Source: Crocodylus rhombifer
Lineage: Eukaryota; Chordata; Crocodylia; Crocodylidae
Assembly (NCBI GenBank): GCA_038503035.1
Contig: JAVSML010000982.1
Span: 1 to 64,000, forward strand
DNA length: 64,000 nucleotides
Reading direction: 5' to 3'
A program made the position numbers and the translations under genes. Below the pieces are notes generated by a model, which was not told the origin of the DNA, ran no database searches, and saw only the letters and a program-made list of their open reading frames with translations. Of the stretch, positions 25,080 through 35,930 are shown one piece after another. The first letter of the stretch is position 1; every line of letters starts with the position of its first letter.

Positions 25080-25325
25080 TATAGATTATATCAAAATCAT
25101 ACAGTGACAGTGCCGTTGGCCATATTGGCTTGTTGCATCTAATCTGGCTATAGTGAGGCCGTATGTTAATGAACTGCTGTCAGTGGTCACTTCAAATTGT
25201 GTCTCATATAAATAATCATGAAAATTCTCAGATACTGCCCATTTCAGAGCTAAAAGTTCAAGTTTGTGAACAGGATAGTTTCTCTCACTTTGACTGAGCC
25301 TAAAGCTCGCATAAACCAAAACTCA
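25080..25325 (-). pseudogene. Gypsy RNase H, second part
   Basis: The frame reads LVYASFRLSQSERNYPVHKL, ELLALKWAVSENFHDYLY and FEVTTDSSSLTYGL, the classic gypsy RNase H block with the conserved E and the TDSS aspartate. It is separated from its first part by the short TIR element at 25326-25605. Downstream the frame decays before the integrase. Confidence 0.88.
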
Positions 25326-25605
25326 AAGGGCACGTCTACATGTGCCCCTGTGGTGCCATTATTATTGTGCTGACATTTAGTACTTCCTTCTGAAAGTACT
25401 AAATGATGGTGCAGTAACAGCCTGTACTGCTCTATGCCAGTGGTGCATGGTTATTTTCAGTTCCTACATTGCCATAACGACGCTTTATACTGATGGAGCA
25501 TGTCGCTACAGTGATGCAGCTGTGGGGTCACGGTTTGTGTTCGCCAGTGCTACGTCACCGTAGTGCATTGCTGCGGCGATGTAGCATCACATGTAGAAGC
25601 ACTCA
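25326..25605. mobile_element. Short TIR element (MITE) inserted in gypsy RNase H
   Basis: The left end is GGGCACGTCTACATGTGC and the right end is the inverse of GCTTCTACATGTGATGC. The direct repeat ACTCA flanks it (25321-25325 and 25601-25605), and the gypsy reading resumes across the gap. A related partial copy lies at 37200-37445 (GAAGTACTAAAGCATGGTGC beside GAAAGTACTAAATGATGGTG here). It encodes no protein. Confidence 0.78.
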
Positions 25606-25810
25606 TTTTTTATCGTCTTGTATTTCATAGTGTGCAGCACTCAACCCCTGTAAGATAGTATCTGTATGCACTATGTAGGGAAGCTTCCAATCATTAAGTG
25701 CAAGTACCAGAGCAGAAATTAATTTTTCTTACAAGATATCAAAAGCTTGTTGACACCCTGCTATCCAGAGATCCATGATATCTTTTTTTCTTTTACCCTT
25801 TTCATTCTTG
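25606..25810 (-). pseudogene. Gypsy RNase H, first part
   Basis: The minus-strand translation contains WIAGCQQAFDIL, a stop, then EKLISALVLALNDWKLPYIV, HTDTILQGLSAAHYEIQDD. This is the start of the RNase H domain including its first catalytic Asp (HTD). It breaks at the TIR element. Confidence 0.8.
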
Positions 25811-25829
25811 TGGTTTTGTTTTCTAATAA

Positions 25830-26905
25830 GGTATTCAGTGGCTTTGCAATAGCTGAACACTTTGAGACAAACCACCAGTGATAAACAGCAAACATGAAAA
25901 AGAACATAACTCGTAAATGGTATTGGATCTTGGCCAGTCTTCTACCACAGAAACGTTGTCTTTTTTAGGTCTTATTACTTCTTCAGATTGTGTGTCCCAG
26001 ACATTTGACTGACTGTTCAAATAATTTGCAATTTGAAGGGGGATAATATTAAGTTGGTTGTGTTCTTCTACAGTTGTGTTTTTCTACAGTTACAGAACAG
26101 CTAATAAGATAATACAAGAAGGCAATTACCTCTGTAAGATTGACTCCCACCATTACTTTCTTTGTCAAGTGTTGGAAGGTAGATGGGGCACTGGTTAGTC
26201 CTTGAGGCATCATTTTAAACTGACAGTTCCCTAAAGGGTAATGAAAGTCAGGGGTTGTGAAAGTCATCTGAAGTCAAAGCTATCTAACTACAGGGGTAGT
26301 GAAAGTCATCCAAAGGGGTAGTAAAAGTCATCTTTGGGTGATCAGTTGGCTCCACCTCTGCTTGGCAATATTCACTCTTTAAGTCCAAGACAGAAAAATG
26401 CTGAGATCCAGAAAGAAGAGCAAATATCTCTTCCACTCATGAAAATAGGCATCTTTCTGGGTACTCTACAACCATCCAAAGCGTTCCTTCTTTGTTTTGA
26501 GTAAGAACCACAGAAGATACATGAGGGCTATCTAATGTCTCAATTAGTCCTGTAGCTAATAATTTATAAAGTTGTTGCCATCTGTTGTTGAAATCTGAAG
26601 GAAACACTCTTCCTGATCACTCTTTAAAACATGTATCATCCTTCTGTCAGATCTTACAAGTCAGTCCTGAGATGTGCTCATATCTAGACCATGGCTAGCA
26701 AAAATTTCCCCAACCTCCTTTGTGACCCTCTTATCTATATATTGCCTATAGTTGGTATCCAGAGTTGACTCCCCAAAATGCAGCTTCAAAGGTTTTTCTT
26801 CAGCCCTTCCCATGGGTTTTATTTCATGTCTTGAAGTTGGTATTGATTTTACCCAATCAAATACTGCTCTTTTTATAATTACCTTATTGGGGCATATCAT
26901 GACTT
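25830..26905 (-). pseudogene. Gypsy reverse transcriptase
   Basis: RT motif A is read as HFSVLDLKSEYCQAEVEPTD near 26390-26340. Motif B follows as FKMMPQGLTSAPSTFQHL at 26220-26160. The catalytic box reads VIAFLYYLISCS near 26115-26085: both aspartates of the expected xxDD are tyrosines, so the enzyme is dead. An N-terminal stretch (GEIFASHGLDMS) lies upstream at 26700-26660. Several stops and shifts occur. Confidence 0.82.
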
Positions 26906-27290
26906 ACCTTTGGGGTGCATTTCTTACCTTTCCTAAAATTCTCTTGCAGTTGGCCCTAAAACCTCACACAAAGTGCAATTGGAGGATCCAGGGAATAATT
27001 TATCTATTGACCCTTATGATAAAATATCTGGTTTTTGCTGGTAAATTGGCATTTGAATAGCTATTTTGGCTTATTCAGTTTCTCCTTTGCCAGTCTTTAC
27101 TGGTCTGCACCCAGCCAGTCTCACCAACATTTGCATTTGTGCAGCTTTCCTCTATTTCTCTAAGAGGTTCTATAAACCTGTAACTAATCTCCCCTCAGCA
27201 GGAGTGTTTTTGTTAAGTTTAGTCCATTTGTGTCTCTGAATTTTCTCTCTAGATGTTTGATTACATTTGTTCCCACAATCCCTGGCCATA
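26906..27290 (-). pseudogene. Gypsy protease/linker remnant
   Basis: The minus-strand frame near 27280-27190 contains GTNVIKHLERKFRDTNGLNL; the GTNVI motif is typical of the stretch between protease and RT in vertebrate gypsy elements. The protease active site itself was not seen. The reading breaks off upstream at the GC-rich palindrome. Confidence 0.55.
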
Positions 27291-28260
27291 GGCAGAGGGA
27301 GAAAAAACTAGTGGGGGGGGCGTTGAATATGCACTCACCTCCCCCCCCCAGAAAGTAAGTCTGTGGGAGAAGGGGAGTGGAGGGGAAAGGGCTGGGGTGG
27401 GGGGGGAGGAGGAGGTAGTTGGACTGGGGCTGGGGCAGGCCCTGAACAGTCAGGGTGGGATATGGGATGGAGCCACAAAAGGCTTGTTCAGGGGGCACCC
27501 AACATGGGGGGGGGCATCTCCCACCATTGCATGCATGCCAGGAGGGCGTGGGGGCCATGTGTCCGGGAACTGTGTGGGGCAGGATGAGCTGCCACTGCGG
27601 GCTGGGGCTGGGGCTGCACTGGGCTTTTCATGGTGGAGGTGGGAGCTGGGCTGCACTGCACTCAGGGTGGGGTGGGTGGTGGCAGTGCTGGGAGGGGATG
27701 TTGGGGGGGGGCTATGGTGAATTTTGGGGTGGCTGTAGCCCCCCTGCCTTAGCTGTGGTCCCAGCACCACCATCGCCCGGCCAAACCACAGTGCAGCCCA
27801 GTCCCCCCCCACTGAGAAGAACTTGGTACAGCCCCAGCCCCAGCATGCAGTGGCAGCCCACCCCACCCCATGCAGATCCAAGGGCACATGCCCCCCTGTG
27901 CCTCCTGGGGTACATGTAGCAGCAGGAGCTGTGTCCCCTGGATGAGCCAGCTTGATGCTCAGTTCCGCACCCTGCCCCAGCTGTTCAGGGCCTGCCCCAG
28001 CTTCAGCTCCAGCCCCAGCCTCACTCCCTCCCTCACCACTGTGTGTGCACCCCTCCCCACCCCCCCCTACCCCAACCCTGCTGTAGCCACTGGAAGTCCG
28101 CGGCTGGACTACCTTGTGGCTCTACTGCTGCCCTGCATTGGAGTGGTGGGGGCTAAGTCCCATGAGCACCCTCTTGTCACTGACTATGTCCCTGGCACAG
28201 ACTTACTTGTCTGGTGGTCAGGGCATACCAAAGCTATAGCAGCCAGTAGCTCATTCATCT
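27291..28260. mobile_element. GC-rich palindromic element in gypsy
   Basis: Arms at 27290-27700 and 27755-28200 are inverted relatives centred near 27725: GGGCTGGGGCTGGGGCTGCA near 27600 has its complement near 27830-27850, and GGCCCTGAACAGTC near 27437 pairs with CTGTTCAGGGCC near 27980. The open frames over it on both strands are symmetric glycine/proline-rich translations of the same palindrome and are not genes. Termini and target duplication are not resolved. Confidence 0.65.
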
Positions 28261-28976
28261 ACTAGAAATCTCACTTCTAGAAAAATTCTTTCCAGATAAG
28301 TTACATCCTATCCTCCAGCCCCTATAACTACCAACATATCTTGCAAAAGTTGCACCTCCCTATGGGAAAGGTTCTGTTTATAAAAACTTTGACACACAGA
28401 GTGTTTGAGATCCAGTATTTAGGGGTACTTGAACATGGGTTGCATTCTATGCCCCGTAAATTGAAATGGTGGCTTTATTTCTTCTGTCACTATTTATGCT
28501 TCGTTGGTCTTAAATCTCATGATTTCATGCTCAGTGCGCTATTCACAGTAAATTACTGCAGGAGGCACTGCAAAACAACACACCCTGCTGATCTCTTTAT
28601 ACCCAATTATAGATGACTGAAACAGGTGAGATTTAATTAATTAAATTAATTAGTTTAATTCATCATTTCATTAATTGAATTAATTGAATTAATTTTTCCA
28701 CGTATTTTCCATGTATTTTTAAAATTATTTTATTTTTACACCGATATTTTTAAAAATTCTTATTTTATTCTTATTCTTTTCATTCTCATCTCATCTTTAT
28801 TTTTATTCTTATCTTAATATTCATTTTCCTATTTCTATGTCATCAGGTAAACTTTATTTCATGTGTAAATCCACTTTTTTCATTTCACTCAAACAACCGC
28901 CCCTACGAACAGGGCGCTGACATTCTCTGAGCACTTAGAATATATGCACAAATCTGCACCCCATGAACATATTTTG
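28261..28976. other. Unassigned, AT-rich sequence between insertions
   Basis: 28261-28620 may be gypsy internal sequence but has no clear motif. 28625-28870 is AT-rich low complexity with repeated TTAAT/AATTA units and TTATTC words. 28907-28968 resembles 30525-30586 (see that entry). Confidence 0.45.
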
Positions 28977-29116
28977 TAGGGCTGTGCAAAGCTTTGCCCC
29001 TGGATTCAATTTGGCAGAGATTCAGCAGGTGAATCTCTGAATCCAGATTGAATAAGAGGACCCTTTAATCTTTCCAAATCAAATCGGAACCCTCCTGCCT
29101 TTGGAGAAAACTCGTG
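28977..29116 (+). mobile_element. hAT-like element, left-end fragment
   Basis: It starts TAGGGCTGTGCAAAGCTTTG and continues with GATTCA/AATC motifs, like the ends at 19114 and 23049. It is cut off at about 29116, where CR1 copy D begins. No right end is found after that CR1. Confidence 0.7.
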
Positions 29117-30478
29117 GTGCTCAGGAGAAGTATGAGAAGACTGGAAGAATGCCAATGTGGTACCCATCTTCAAGAAAGGATCAGCTTGACCTCAATCCCC
29201 AGTAAGATTCTGGAGAAAATTATCAAACAGACCCTTCTTGATATGCTGGCTGAAGGCAACATCCTGAGGGACAGCCAGCATGGGTTTGCCATGGGTATGT
29301 CTTGCCTGACCAATCTCATCTCCTTCTATGACCAGGTGGACTTTAGAAAAGCCTTTGCTCTGGTATCCCATGACCTCCTCATGGAAAAACTGGCCAACTG
29401 TGGCCTCAGCTACAACACAGTCTGATGACTGGGAAATTGGTTACGATGTCGGACCCAGAGAGTAGCGGTCAGTGGTAGTGAATCATTATGGCACTCTGTG
29501 ACCAGTTGCATCCCCCAAGGCTCTGTCCTTGGATCGGTTCTCTCTAACATCTTTACCAATGATGTGGACACTAGTGTCAAAAGCACACTGGCCAAGTTCA
29601 CCAATGACTCTAAACTTTGGGGCATAACATCCACACCTGAGGGCAGGCTAGTGATCCAGGCTGACTTGGATAAGTTTAATAAGTGGGTAGATACAAACCT
29701 GATGATGTTCAATACTGATAAATGTAAGGTACGCCACCTCAGGAAAAAATACCCACAGCATACTTATAGGCTGCTCAGGGCTACGCTTTTGAGCACCACT
29801 GCTGAAAGAGACTTGGGGGTCATGACTGACCACAAGATGAACATGAGCCACCGATGCGATGTCGTAGCTGGTAAAGCAAACAAAACTCTGTCTTGCATCC
29901 ATAGATGCTTCTCAGGTAAATCTCAGGATGTCATCCTCCTGCTGTACTCGGCCTTGGTGAGGCTGCAACTGGAGTACTGCATCCAATTCTGGGCTCCACA
30001 ATTCAAGGATGTGGAGAAGCTTGAGAGAGTCCAGAGGAGAGCCATGTGCATGATCAGAGGGAAAGAGAATAGGCCTTATAATGAGAGTCTGAGACCCATG
30101 GGACTCTTTAACCTGGAAAAGTGCAGGACCAGGGGGAATTTGGTGGCTGCTTATAAGGGGTGTGCATCAGGACCTGGGAGAACGTCTGTTCACCAGAGCG
30201 CCCCAAGGAAAAACAAGGACCAACGGTCATAAACTCCTCCAAGACCGTTTTAGGTTGGACATAAGAAAAAATGTCTTTACTATCCAAGCCCCAAGACCTG
30301 GAATAGACTACCTGCAGAAGTGGTGCAGGCACCTACTCTGGACTCATTCAGAAATGTTTGGATGCTTATCATGCTGGGATCCTTTGACCCTAGCTGACTT
30401 CCTTCCCCTGGGGTAGGGGGCTGGACTTGATGATCTTCGAGGTCCCTTCCAGCCCTAACATTTATGAAATCTATGAAT
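29117..30478 (+). pseudogene. CR1 LINE copy D, 5'-truncated RT with tail
   Basis: It begins just before the RT (DWKNANVVPIFKKG in shifted frames). It has SQHGFAMGMSCLTNLISFYD, then a small deletion before DFRKAFALVSHD. A long frame at 29498-30232 carries IPQGSVLGSVLSNIFTNDVD, and a catalytic box that reads AKFTNDSKLWG, so one catalytic Asp of FADD is lost. The thumb region and the typical 3' UTR (TGATCTTCGAGGTCCCTTCC, then CTATGAATC) close it. It is inactive and related to copies A and E. Confidence 0.9.
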
Positions 30479-30524
30479 CGAGATAGGAGTAGAGAGCCAC
30501 TTCATTATCACTTCTCGCCTCTCT

Positions 30525-30586
30525 GAACAGGCCACTGAAATTCTTTGAGTTTTTTTAAGACATGCACAAATCAGCACCCCATGAAT
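30525..30586 (+). repeat. Imperfect direct repeat of 28907-28968
   Basis: Both copies run from GAACAGG through ATGCACAAATC(T/A)GCACCCC to ATGAA at roughly 75% identity over 62 bases, with weaker similarity just upstream. They bracket the hAT fragment and CR1 copy D. The origin is unknown: a duplicated target region, or two copies of an unnamed repeat. Confidence 0.6.
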
Positions 30587-30814
30587 TTCTTTTTTCTTCT
30601 TGCACATATTGGGCATTGAGTTGATGTAACCAGCAGTAGGTACTGCCTTTTAATGTCCTTGCTGCATTTCACCCCCCATGCACACAAAGCAAAGAAAACC
30701 TGTAGACTTCAGCCCTCTCTGGCTCCCCTTCTCCTCCACTGTCACTGCAGCCTGACCCCTCCCCACCACCCAAGACAATGTACTTTTGAGACAGACAGAA
30801 GTGTTGCAACAAAT

Positions 30815-32250
30815 TTTTTATTGATGGAAAGATTCAGTGGTGACTGCTGAACGGTTTAGTGTTCAGCGCTGATCAATTGGTGATACAGAGCACCCTCTCC
30901 ATCTGCAGCAGCCAGAATGTGTGTGGCCAGGCAATTCAGCCTAATGGCTCCATGACCAGCATTAACATGCTGATTGTAGGGGGCACCATGCCCTGCCTGC
31001 CCATGTCTCTGTCTGGTTGCTACCTCCAGGACTCACTGAATACCTCCGCTCTCATCTTGCAAATATTGGGGAGCATGAAGGATGCCACAGTGAATGCCAT
31101 AATGTTTTCTGGCTCCACCTTGAGTCTATAGTTCAGTGACCTCCACTGTGCTTTCAGATGGCCATTCAGAAGTCATCTGGCATGTGCTGAGGTAGTAGTT
31201 GAATATTGTCTTTTGCCAGTCAGTAACTTGTCCTCCATGTGGCCTCATAAGCCAGGGCAGGGTAAGCTTCATCCACTATGATAAGCGGGGTGATGGCAAC
31301 ATACCAGATCACTGTTCTGGGGACTCTGGGTGCATATTGTCCTTTCTGCATCATGCCAGGCAGCAGTGAGTTTTGAAAGACATGCACATCATGTGTGTTG
31401 CCTGCCCAGTCTGTATAAATGTTACTGAACTATCCTCAGTGATCAGCTGTGGCCTGGAGGATCACCAAGGCCAATCCCTTCCTTTTGGCGAATGACTGGC
31501 TCCCCTGGGGGATGGGGATAGGACCAGGATGTGTGTGCTGTCCAATGCATGAACTCAGGGAACCCCATGGCCTTGAAGCATTCAACAACTTCCCTGGGGT
31601 TAGGGAGGCAGATGAAGCTGCTTGCTACAGTGTCTTGCAGCAGCTGGTATACCTCATATATTTCCACCCTGGCTGTTCAGGGAGCCATGCTGAACTGGTT
31701 CTGAATGAAGCAGAGGCTAGTGGGGGTGGCCAGTTTCATGATGGCCATGGCCACCCTCTTTTCTGGTGTGATGGGGTGATGCATGACAATGTCCTGATGC
31801 TCAATACGTGACAAAACCAGTGAGACTATGTGTAAAAATGTGTCCCTGCTCATGTGGAAGCTCTTGAGCCACCTTTGATCAACCAAAGTCAACAGTACGA
31901 TGCACTCCCAACAGTCGGATATGCTTTCATGGACCCAGACTTTGCAATCATTGCTGTGTAGGTTGATCCACAGAACCTTGTCAGCCTCAAGATCCACAGC
32001 TTCCTCTTGGTTTTCTGACTCCAGCTCACAGCCCATTGACTGGTATAGCAAGGCCTGAGAAGCTGCTTATTGCAGCTGCTCACTGCATTGGCACCCTTGT
32101 AGAAGGTCCATCATAGCTTGCATTGTGTTCAGTAGCAGTATCGCTGCATTATTGAGTGCCTCCATTCTCTGGTTGGACACCTCCAGAACGTCCAACAACA
32201 TCTGGTTCTCCTCACAGATTCTATTAGGAAACAAGCCATGTTGTTATGAA
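30815..32250 (-). pseudogene. PIF/Harbinger transposase (HARBI1-like), copy 1
   Basis: The minus-strand reading starts near 32250 with a helical leader (MLLDVLEVSNQRMEALNNAA), then a stop. The conserved N-terminal transposase domain follows: WLKSFHMSRDTFLHIVSLVL, HHPITPEKRVAMAIMKLATP, NQFSMAP. The core has NPREVVECFKAMGFPEFM, then decayed sequence with TDWAGNTHDVHVFQNSLLPG and VDEAYPALAYEA, the regions of the DDE aspartates. Several stops and shifts make it non-functional. An AATAAA signal in its orientation lies at 30822-30817. It diverges from the SANT/Myb gene at 32.6 kb, the usual two-gene Harbinger arrangement. Confidence 0.85.
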
Positions 32251-32599
32251 GGACATAATGTTACTGTTTCACTCAGAGAACCACCTGCTTGTGCCAAGGG
32301 GGTTGAATAGGTAGGGCTGTTAAATAGGGTCATTCGCCTTATAAGAGTGCTGATCTTTACATTTCAATTTGTACACACCTCAGGTTCCTGTAACCATCCC
32401 TCCTCTAAAAACTTCAAGTGTCTAATGACCCCAGAAACCCATGATCCACCCAGGGATGCAGATAATAGTACTCAGTGGAACAATGAATAGTCCCGCCATG
32501 ACCTGCCGTGGCCAGAGCATAGTGACCCCTGTCTCAGTGACTCATTTTGGGCCTGAAAATATACTCGATTGAGGCACCAAAGAACAAGCCATGTCTGCC

Positions 32600-33260
32600 A
32601 AGCTTGAAGCAGCATCCAGATACATCCCTGAGCCATGGCCCCAACTGGGCCTGGGAAGAACTGGCAGATTTAACTGATATTTGGGGAGAACAAAAGATTC
32701 TGGAGCAGCTGGAAAATCAATGAAATAAGCCAGCCTATCCGGCCATTGCCCAGGAAATGAAGGTGTGCAGCCACAACTAGGATGGGGCACAGTGCTGCAG
32801 CAAGATGATGGCCCTGAAATGTGCTTTCCTTTGGACCAAGGACCAGAATTCTCATTCGGGGGCAGGACTTACAATAGCCTCATGCTGTGAGCAGCTGTCC
32901 TACATTCTTGTGAAGGACACAGGCGACGCTTGCCTCTGATTCTTTGGGATGATGGGGTGCAGGACCCTACAGCATCACCTAGCCTGCAAGGGTCCATAGA
33001 CTGTCCTGTCAGTGAAACCATCAGGCAACCTATCAGAGGTGGGGGGGGGGGTGCCTGCAGCAGCTAGAGGACATGATGGTACTGTTCCCAGAATTGTGTC
33101 TGGAGGGGTAGGGGGAAAGCAGGGTGGGGAGAGAAGAGCCTATGGTGGGTGACGGATTTTTATTTGTTAGTGCTCTTGCTTTTGTAGGAAATCAGGGAGT
33201 GGGCATTATGTTCCTGCATTATTTCAGTTCTGCTTCAGTCACTGACAATAAAATAAATGC
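32600..33260 (+). pseudogene. Harbinger SANT/Myb-like DNA-binding protein, copy 1
   Basis: The frame from 32637 gives GPNWAWEELADLTDIWGEQK and ILEQLENQ, a TGA stop at 32721, KPAYPAIAQEMKVCSHN, a TAG at 32778, then CSKMMALKCAFLWTKDQ. This is the Myb/SANT-like fold used by Harbinger elements to carry the transposase to the nucleus and DNA (known family role). A further piece resembles the C-terminal part of the copy at 62 kb (CEQLSYILVKDTGDACL). Overlapping AATAAA signals at 33247-33257 mark the 3' end. It is a pseudogene. Confidence 0.8.
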
Positions 33261-33379
33261 TTTGTTGAAATTAAAATGAATTTTCATCCATATCTGTCTT
33301 CCATAATGGCAAGGATTGTAGAGGTGTGGATTGTGGAGGGGAGGCTTTTTTCAGACATACTGCACTAATGAAAGAGGAC

Positions 33380-33765
33380 ATATCCACCTCTGGACTGGGA
33401 GGGGGGGTGTTTGCCCAGATTGTTGGTGCCACAGGGATCTGGCAGTGAGCAGCAATCAGGGGAGCAGCACAGCACCCATAATATTTCCTTTCAGTGCATG
33501 TAGCTTCCCAGTACTTGCCAGCCACCTCCTCCAAGCAGGGAGCTTGGGAGGGACGGGGCGAGGGAGGGGGGCATGTTTAAGGCCCAGGCTTTTATTACTG
33601 TGACTAGAGAAAGACACAATGGCCAAACCAACCACGGTCGGGTGGTGGTGAGCTGGCCCAGAATTTTGTTAATCCAGGGAGCAGTAACTGGGTGGGTGCT
33701 GCACAATGTATATAATATTTCCTCTGAGTGCATGAAGCTTTTCAGGGTTCAGGAGTTCAGCTGGT
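33380..33765. repeat. Imperfect tandem repeat, about 235-bp period
   Basis: The segment ending ATAATATTTCCTTTCAGTGC (33478-33497) recurs at 33712-33731 (ATAATATTTCCTCTGAGTGC), both followed by ATG(T/A)AGCTT. Upstream similarity includes GGGAGCAG. Probably an internal duplication in the 3' region of a transposon. Confidence 0.55.
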
Positions 33766-33969
33766 GATCGGCAGTGGATGAGAACAAAGCAAATTCAAAA
33801 CCAGGCAGGGAAGCCTGACTAACTGCTAGTTGCCACTATTGAAACACAGGTGTGCCCATCACCAGCTCATGCCAGCCCCTCATCCTAAAAGCCAGTAAAT
33901 CTCTTCCCCCCCGCCCTCTACATGTCCCCTCTTACACGAGGGAACATGAAGAAAAGAATCGAACAAAGC

Positions 33970-35345
33970 AAATAGAAACCTTTATTTATAAACCAAACAT
34001 TAACCATAATTAACCAAACCACAGAACAGCTTTTATAAGATTATGATACTAATTACTACAACAGAGGAACTTATTTTTACTACATGATAATGCATGATTC
34101 ATGAAAAAAAATCAATCTAAGCAATAATCATTTTTAACTAAAAGACCTTGGCTCAAATGTGGATTTTCCGAGCCTGACTATAAACTAGTGGATGGCAGAA
34201 CATGGATCCATACTGGCCTGTCCTGCTCCAGGGCAGGAGAGGGGCTGATGAACAGTAGGCACAGAATTGTTTCAAGGAGCCTAGCCATTATTTGCTGGTC
34301 CTCTTGGGCCTGGGAATGCCTTGTGAACTCAAAACAATTCCTGTCGCACGGAATGGCTATAAATCTGCCCATAGCCAGACATATATATCTCACCATCTTG
34401 TGCAGCCAGTGCTTACAGCTCCTGTGAGTGTTCGTGATCCTGTCCATACGAGCATCAGTGGCAGCCTGTCTCAGTAGTCTACATGTCCTCAGAGGTGAGC
34501 AGAGCTGAACATCAAGAAATGTGAGAAATAGAGTGAATTAAAGATGCTTGGTGCTCTAAAAGATGCACTCAGAGAATCTTGCAAATGGATAAGCAGTTGG
34601 CCCAAAATGATTGAGAAGGGTTTCCTGGCCCTGGCTGGTAGCAGGCCCTGAGTGGCTGCAAACAAGTGCCCATGCACTTTGGCCACTGGTGTGCCTCCCT
34701 GCTGTGCATTTTCCTGTACCTTCCTGCACTGCCCACTAACTCCTCAGGTCTTAAAAGCACTGTCCTACACCATCCCCCTCACCCCCTTCACCTTACAGCC
34801 CAGCCTAATTATGGCTGTCAGTTCAGGTGACTTAAAGGGACCCCAGGGCTTCAGGTGTGGAGGTTAAGCTCCGTGGTCTGTCCTCCTTAGAGGAAGCGGC
34901 AGGTGACGTGACCGGGACCCTGCCTCTATCTTCTCCACTGAGTCCCTGTGAGTCATAGCTGTGGTTGATGATGTCTCTGCAGACAAGGATGCCTCAGAGG
35001 CCTCTGTCCCTGTGCATTCACAGCAATCCAGTACCTCCATTAGTTGCTGTAGGTATCTGTAATAGGTCACGTCACATAGTGGGGTGCTCTGCTGCTATAC
35101 TCTGGTGACATTTCTGTGGAAAGCAGCCCACAGCATCTTTTTCTTGACATGGCACTGGATCACCATCCTGTTGTGCCCCCCCTTGCCCATTCTCCTGGCA
35201 GCATCAAGGTAGATGTGCCAGTTGTCCTGCAGGCTGCAGATGAATTGGTGCATGACCTCAGGGTTCCCCAGCACCCGCACCAGGATCTTTGTTTCAGCGA
35301 AGGTCCAATTGGACCTAGACCAAGTGTCCCAGTTCGCTCCATTCT
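33970..35345 (-). pseudogene. SANT/Myb-like transposon protein, second gene
   Basis: From about 35340 the minus frame reads NWTFAETKILVRVLGNPEVM, HQFICSLQDNWHIYLDAARR and MGKGGHNRMVIQCHVKKKML. It has the conserved W, the GH and QC pair and the basic K-K-L helix of the Myb/SANT-like fold. A TAG at 35097-35095 interrupts the same frame, which then runs to 34864 through an acidic serine/threonine-rich linker. A later frame (34447-34178) looks like a basic C-terminal coiled coil (RHSQAQEDQQIMARLLETIL). A TTTATT at 33979-33984 could be its poly(A) signal. No matching transposase was found beside it. Confidence 0.65.
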
Positions 35346-35930
35346 CCCCCGAATGTCAGACATCTCGGATCTATAAGAGGTACCCCAGGGAGCAGTGTGT
35401 TCAATTTATAAGTCTAGAGGTGACAGGAACAAGAGAAGTTCACCTCCTTCTCACCCTGTTGTTGCTGGGCAAACTTTGGACATCAGGCATGCTGGCACCA
35501 GACTCTGCACCCGTGGCAACTTTGTATCTTATGGACATACTTGTTCTGGACATCTTTTAGCCCTGCTAGGTCTTTTAACCCTGTGTATGCCATGGCAAAA
35601 TAGCAGGCTGTGCTATTGGGGCATGGCACAGGAACAGGCTACGCAGTGACCCCTGTGTCAAGGCACCACTGTCAGTGGGACACTGTCTGAACTGCTCACC
35701 ATTAATCCACACAAAGGGCAATTTTTGTCACATGTACAAGCACCTGACGTCGTGTGTACAAGCACCCTAGGTAACAACTGGTTCCTACTCCATTTAAATA
35801 GATAGTTATATTTATAGATTTTCTCACCATAGAGTCTGTATCACTGGTCTCTAAATTGCTACCTTGGAATTTCTTCATTCTTGCCTATGTTACTAGATTA
35901 GTTTGAACACATTTATCCAACTCTTTCTTT
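35346..35930. other. Unassigned, probable right end of a DNA transposon
   Basis: No gene. Near 35733-35762 a motif (CATGTACAAGCACC, then GTGTACAAGCACCCTA) looks like the inverted end of a TIR element, reading TAGGGTGCTTGTACAC inward. The other end was not located. Gypsy gag sequence takes over around 35.9 kb. Confidence 0.35.

Noticed and set aside
27184..28265. Glycine-rich and proline-rich frames up to 154 codons
   Set aside because: Same reason: mirror translations of the two arms of the GC-rich palindrome.
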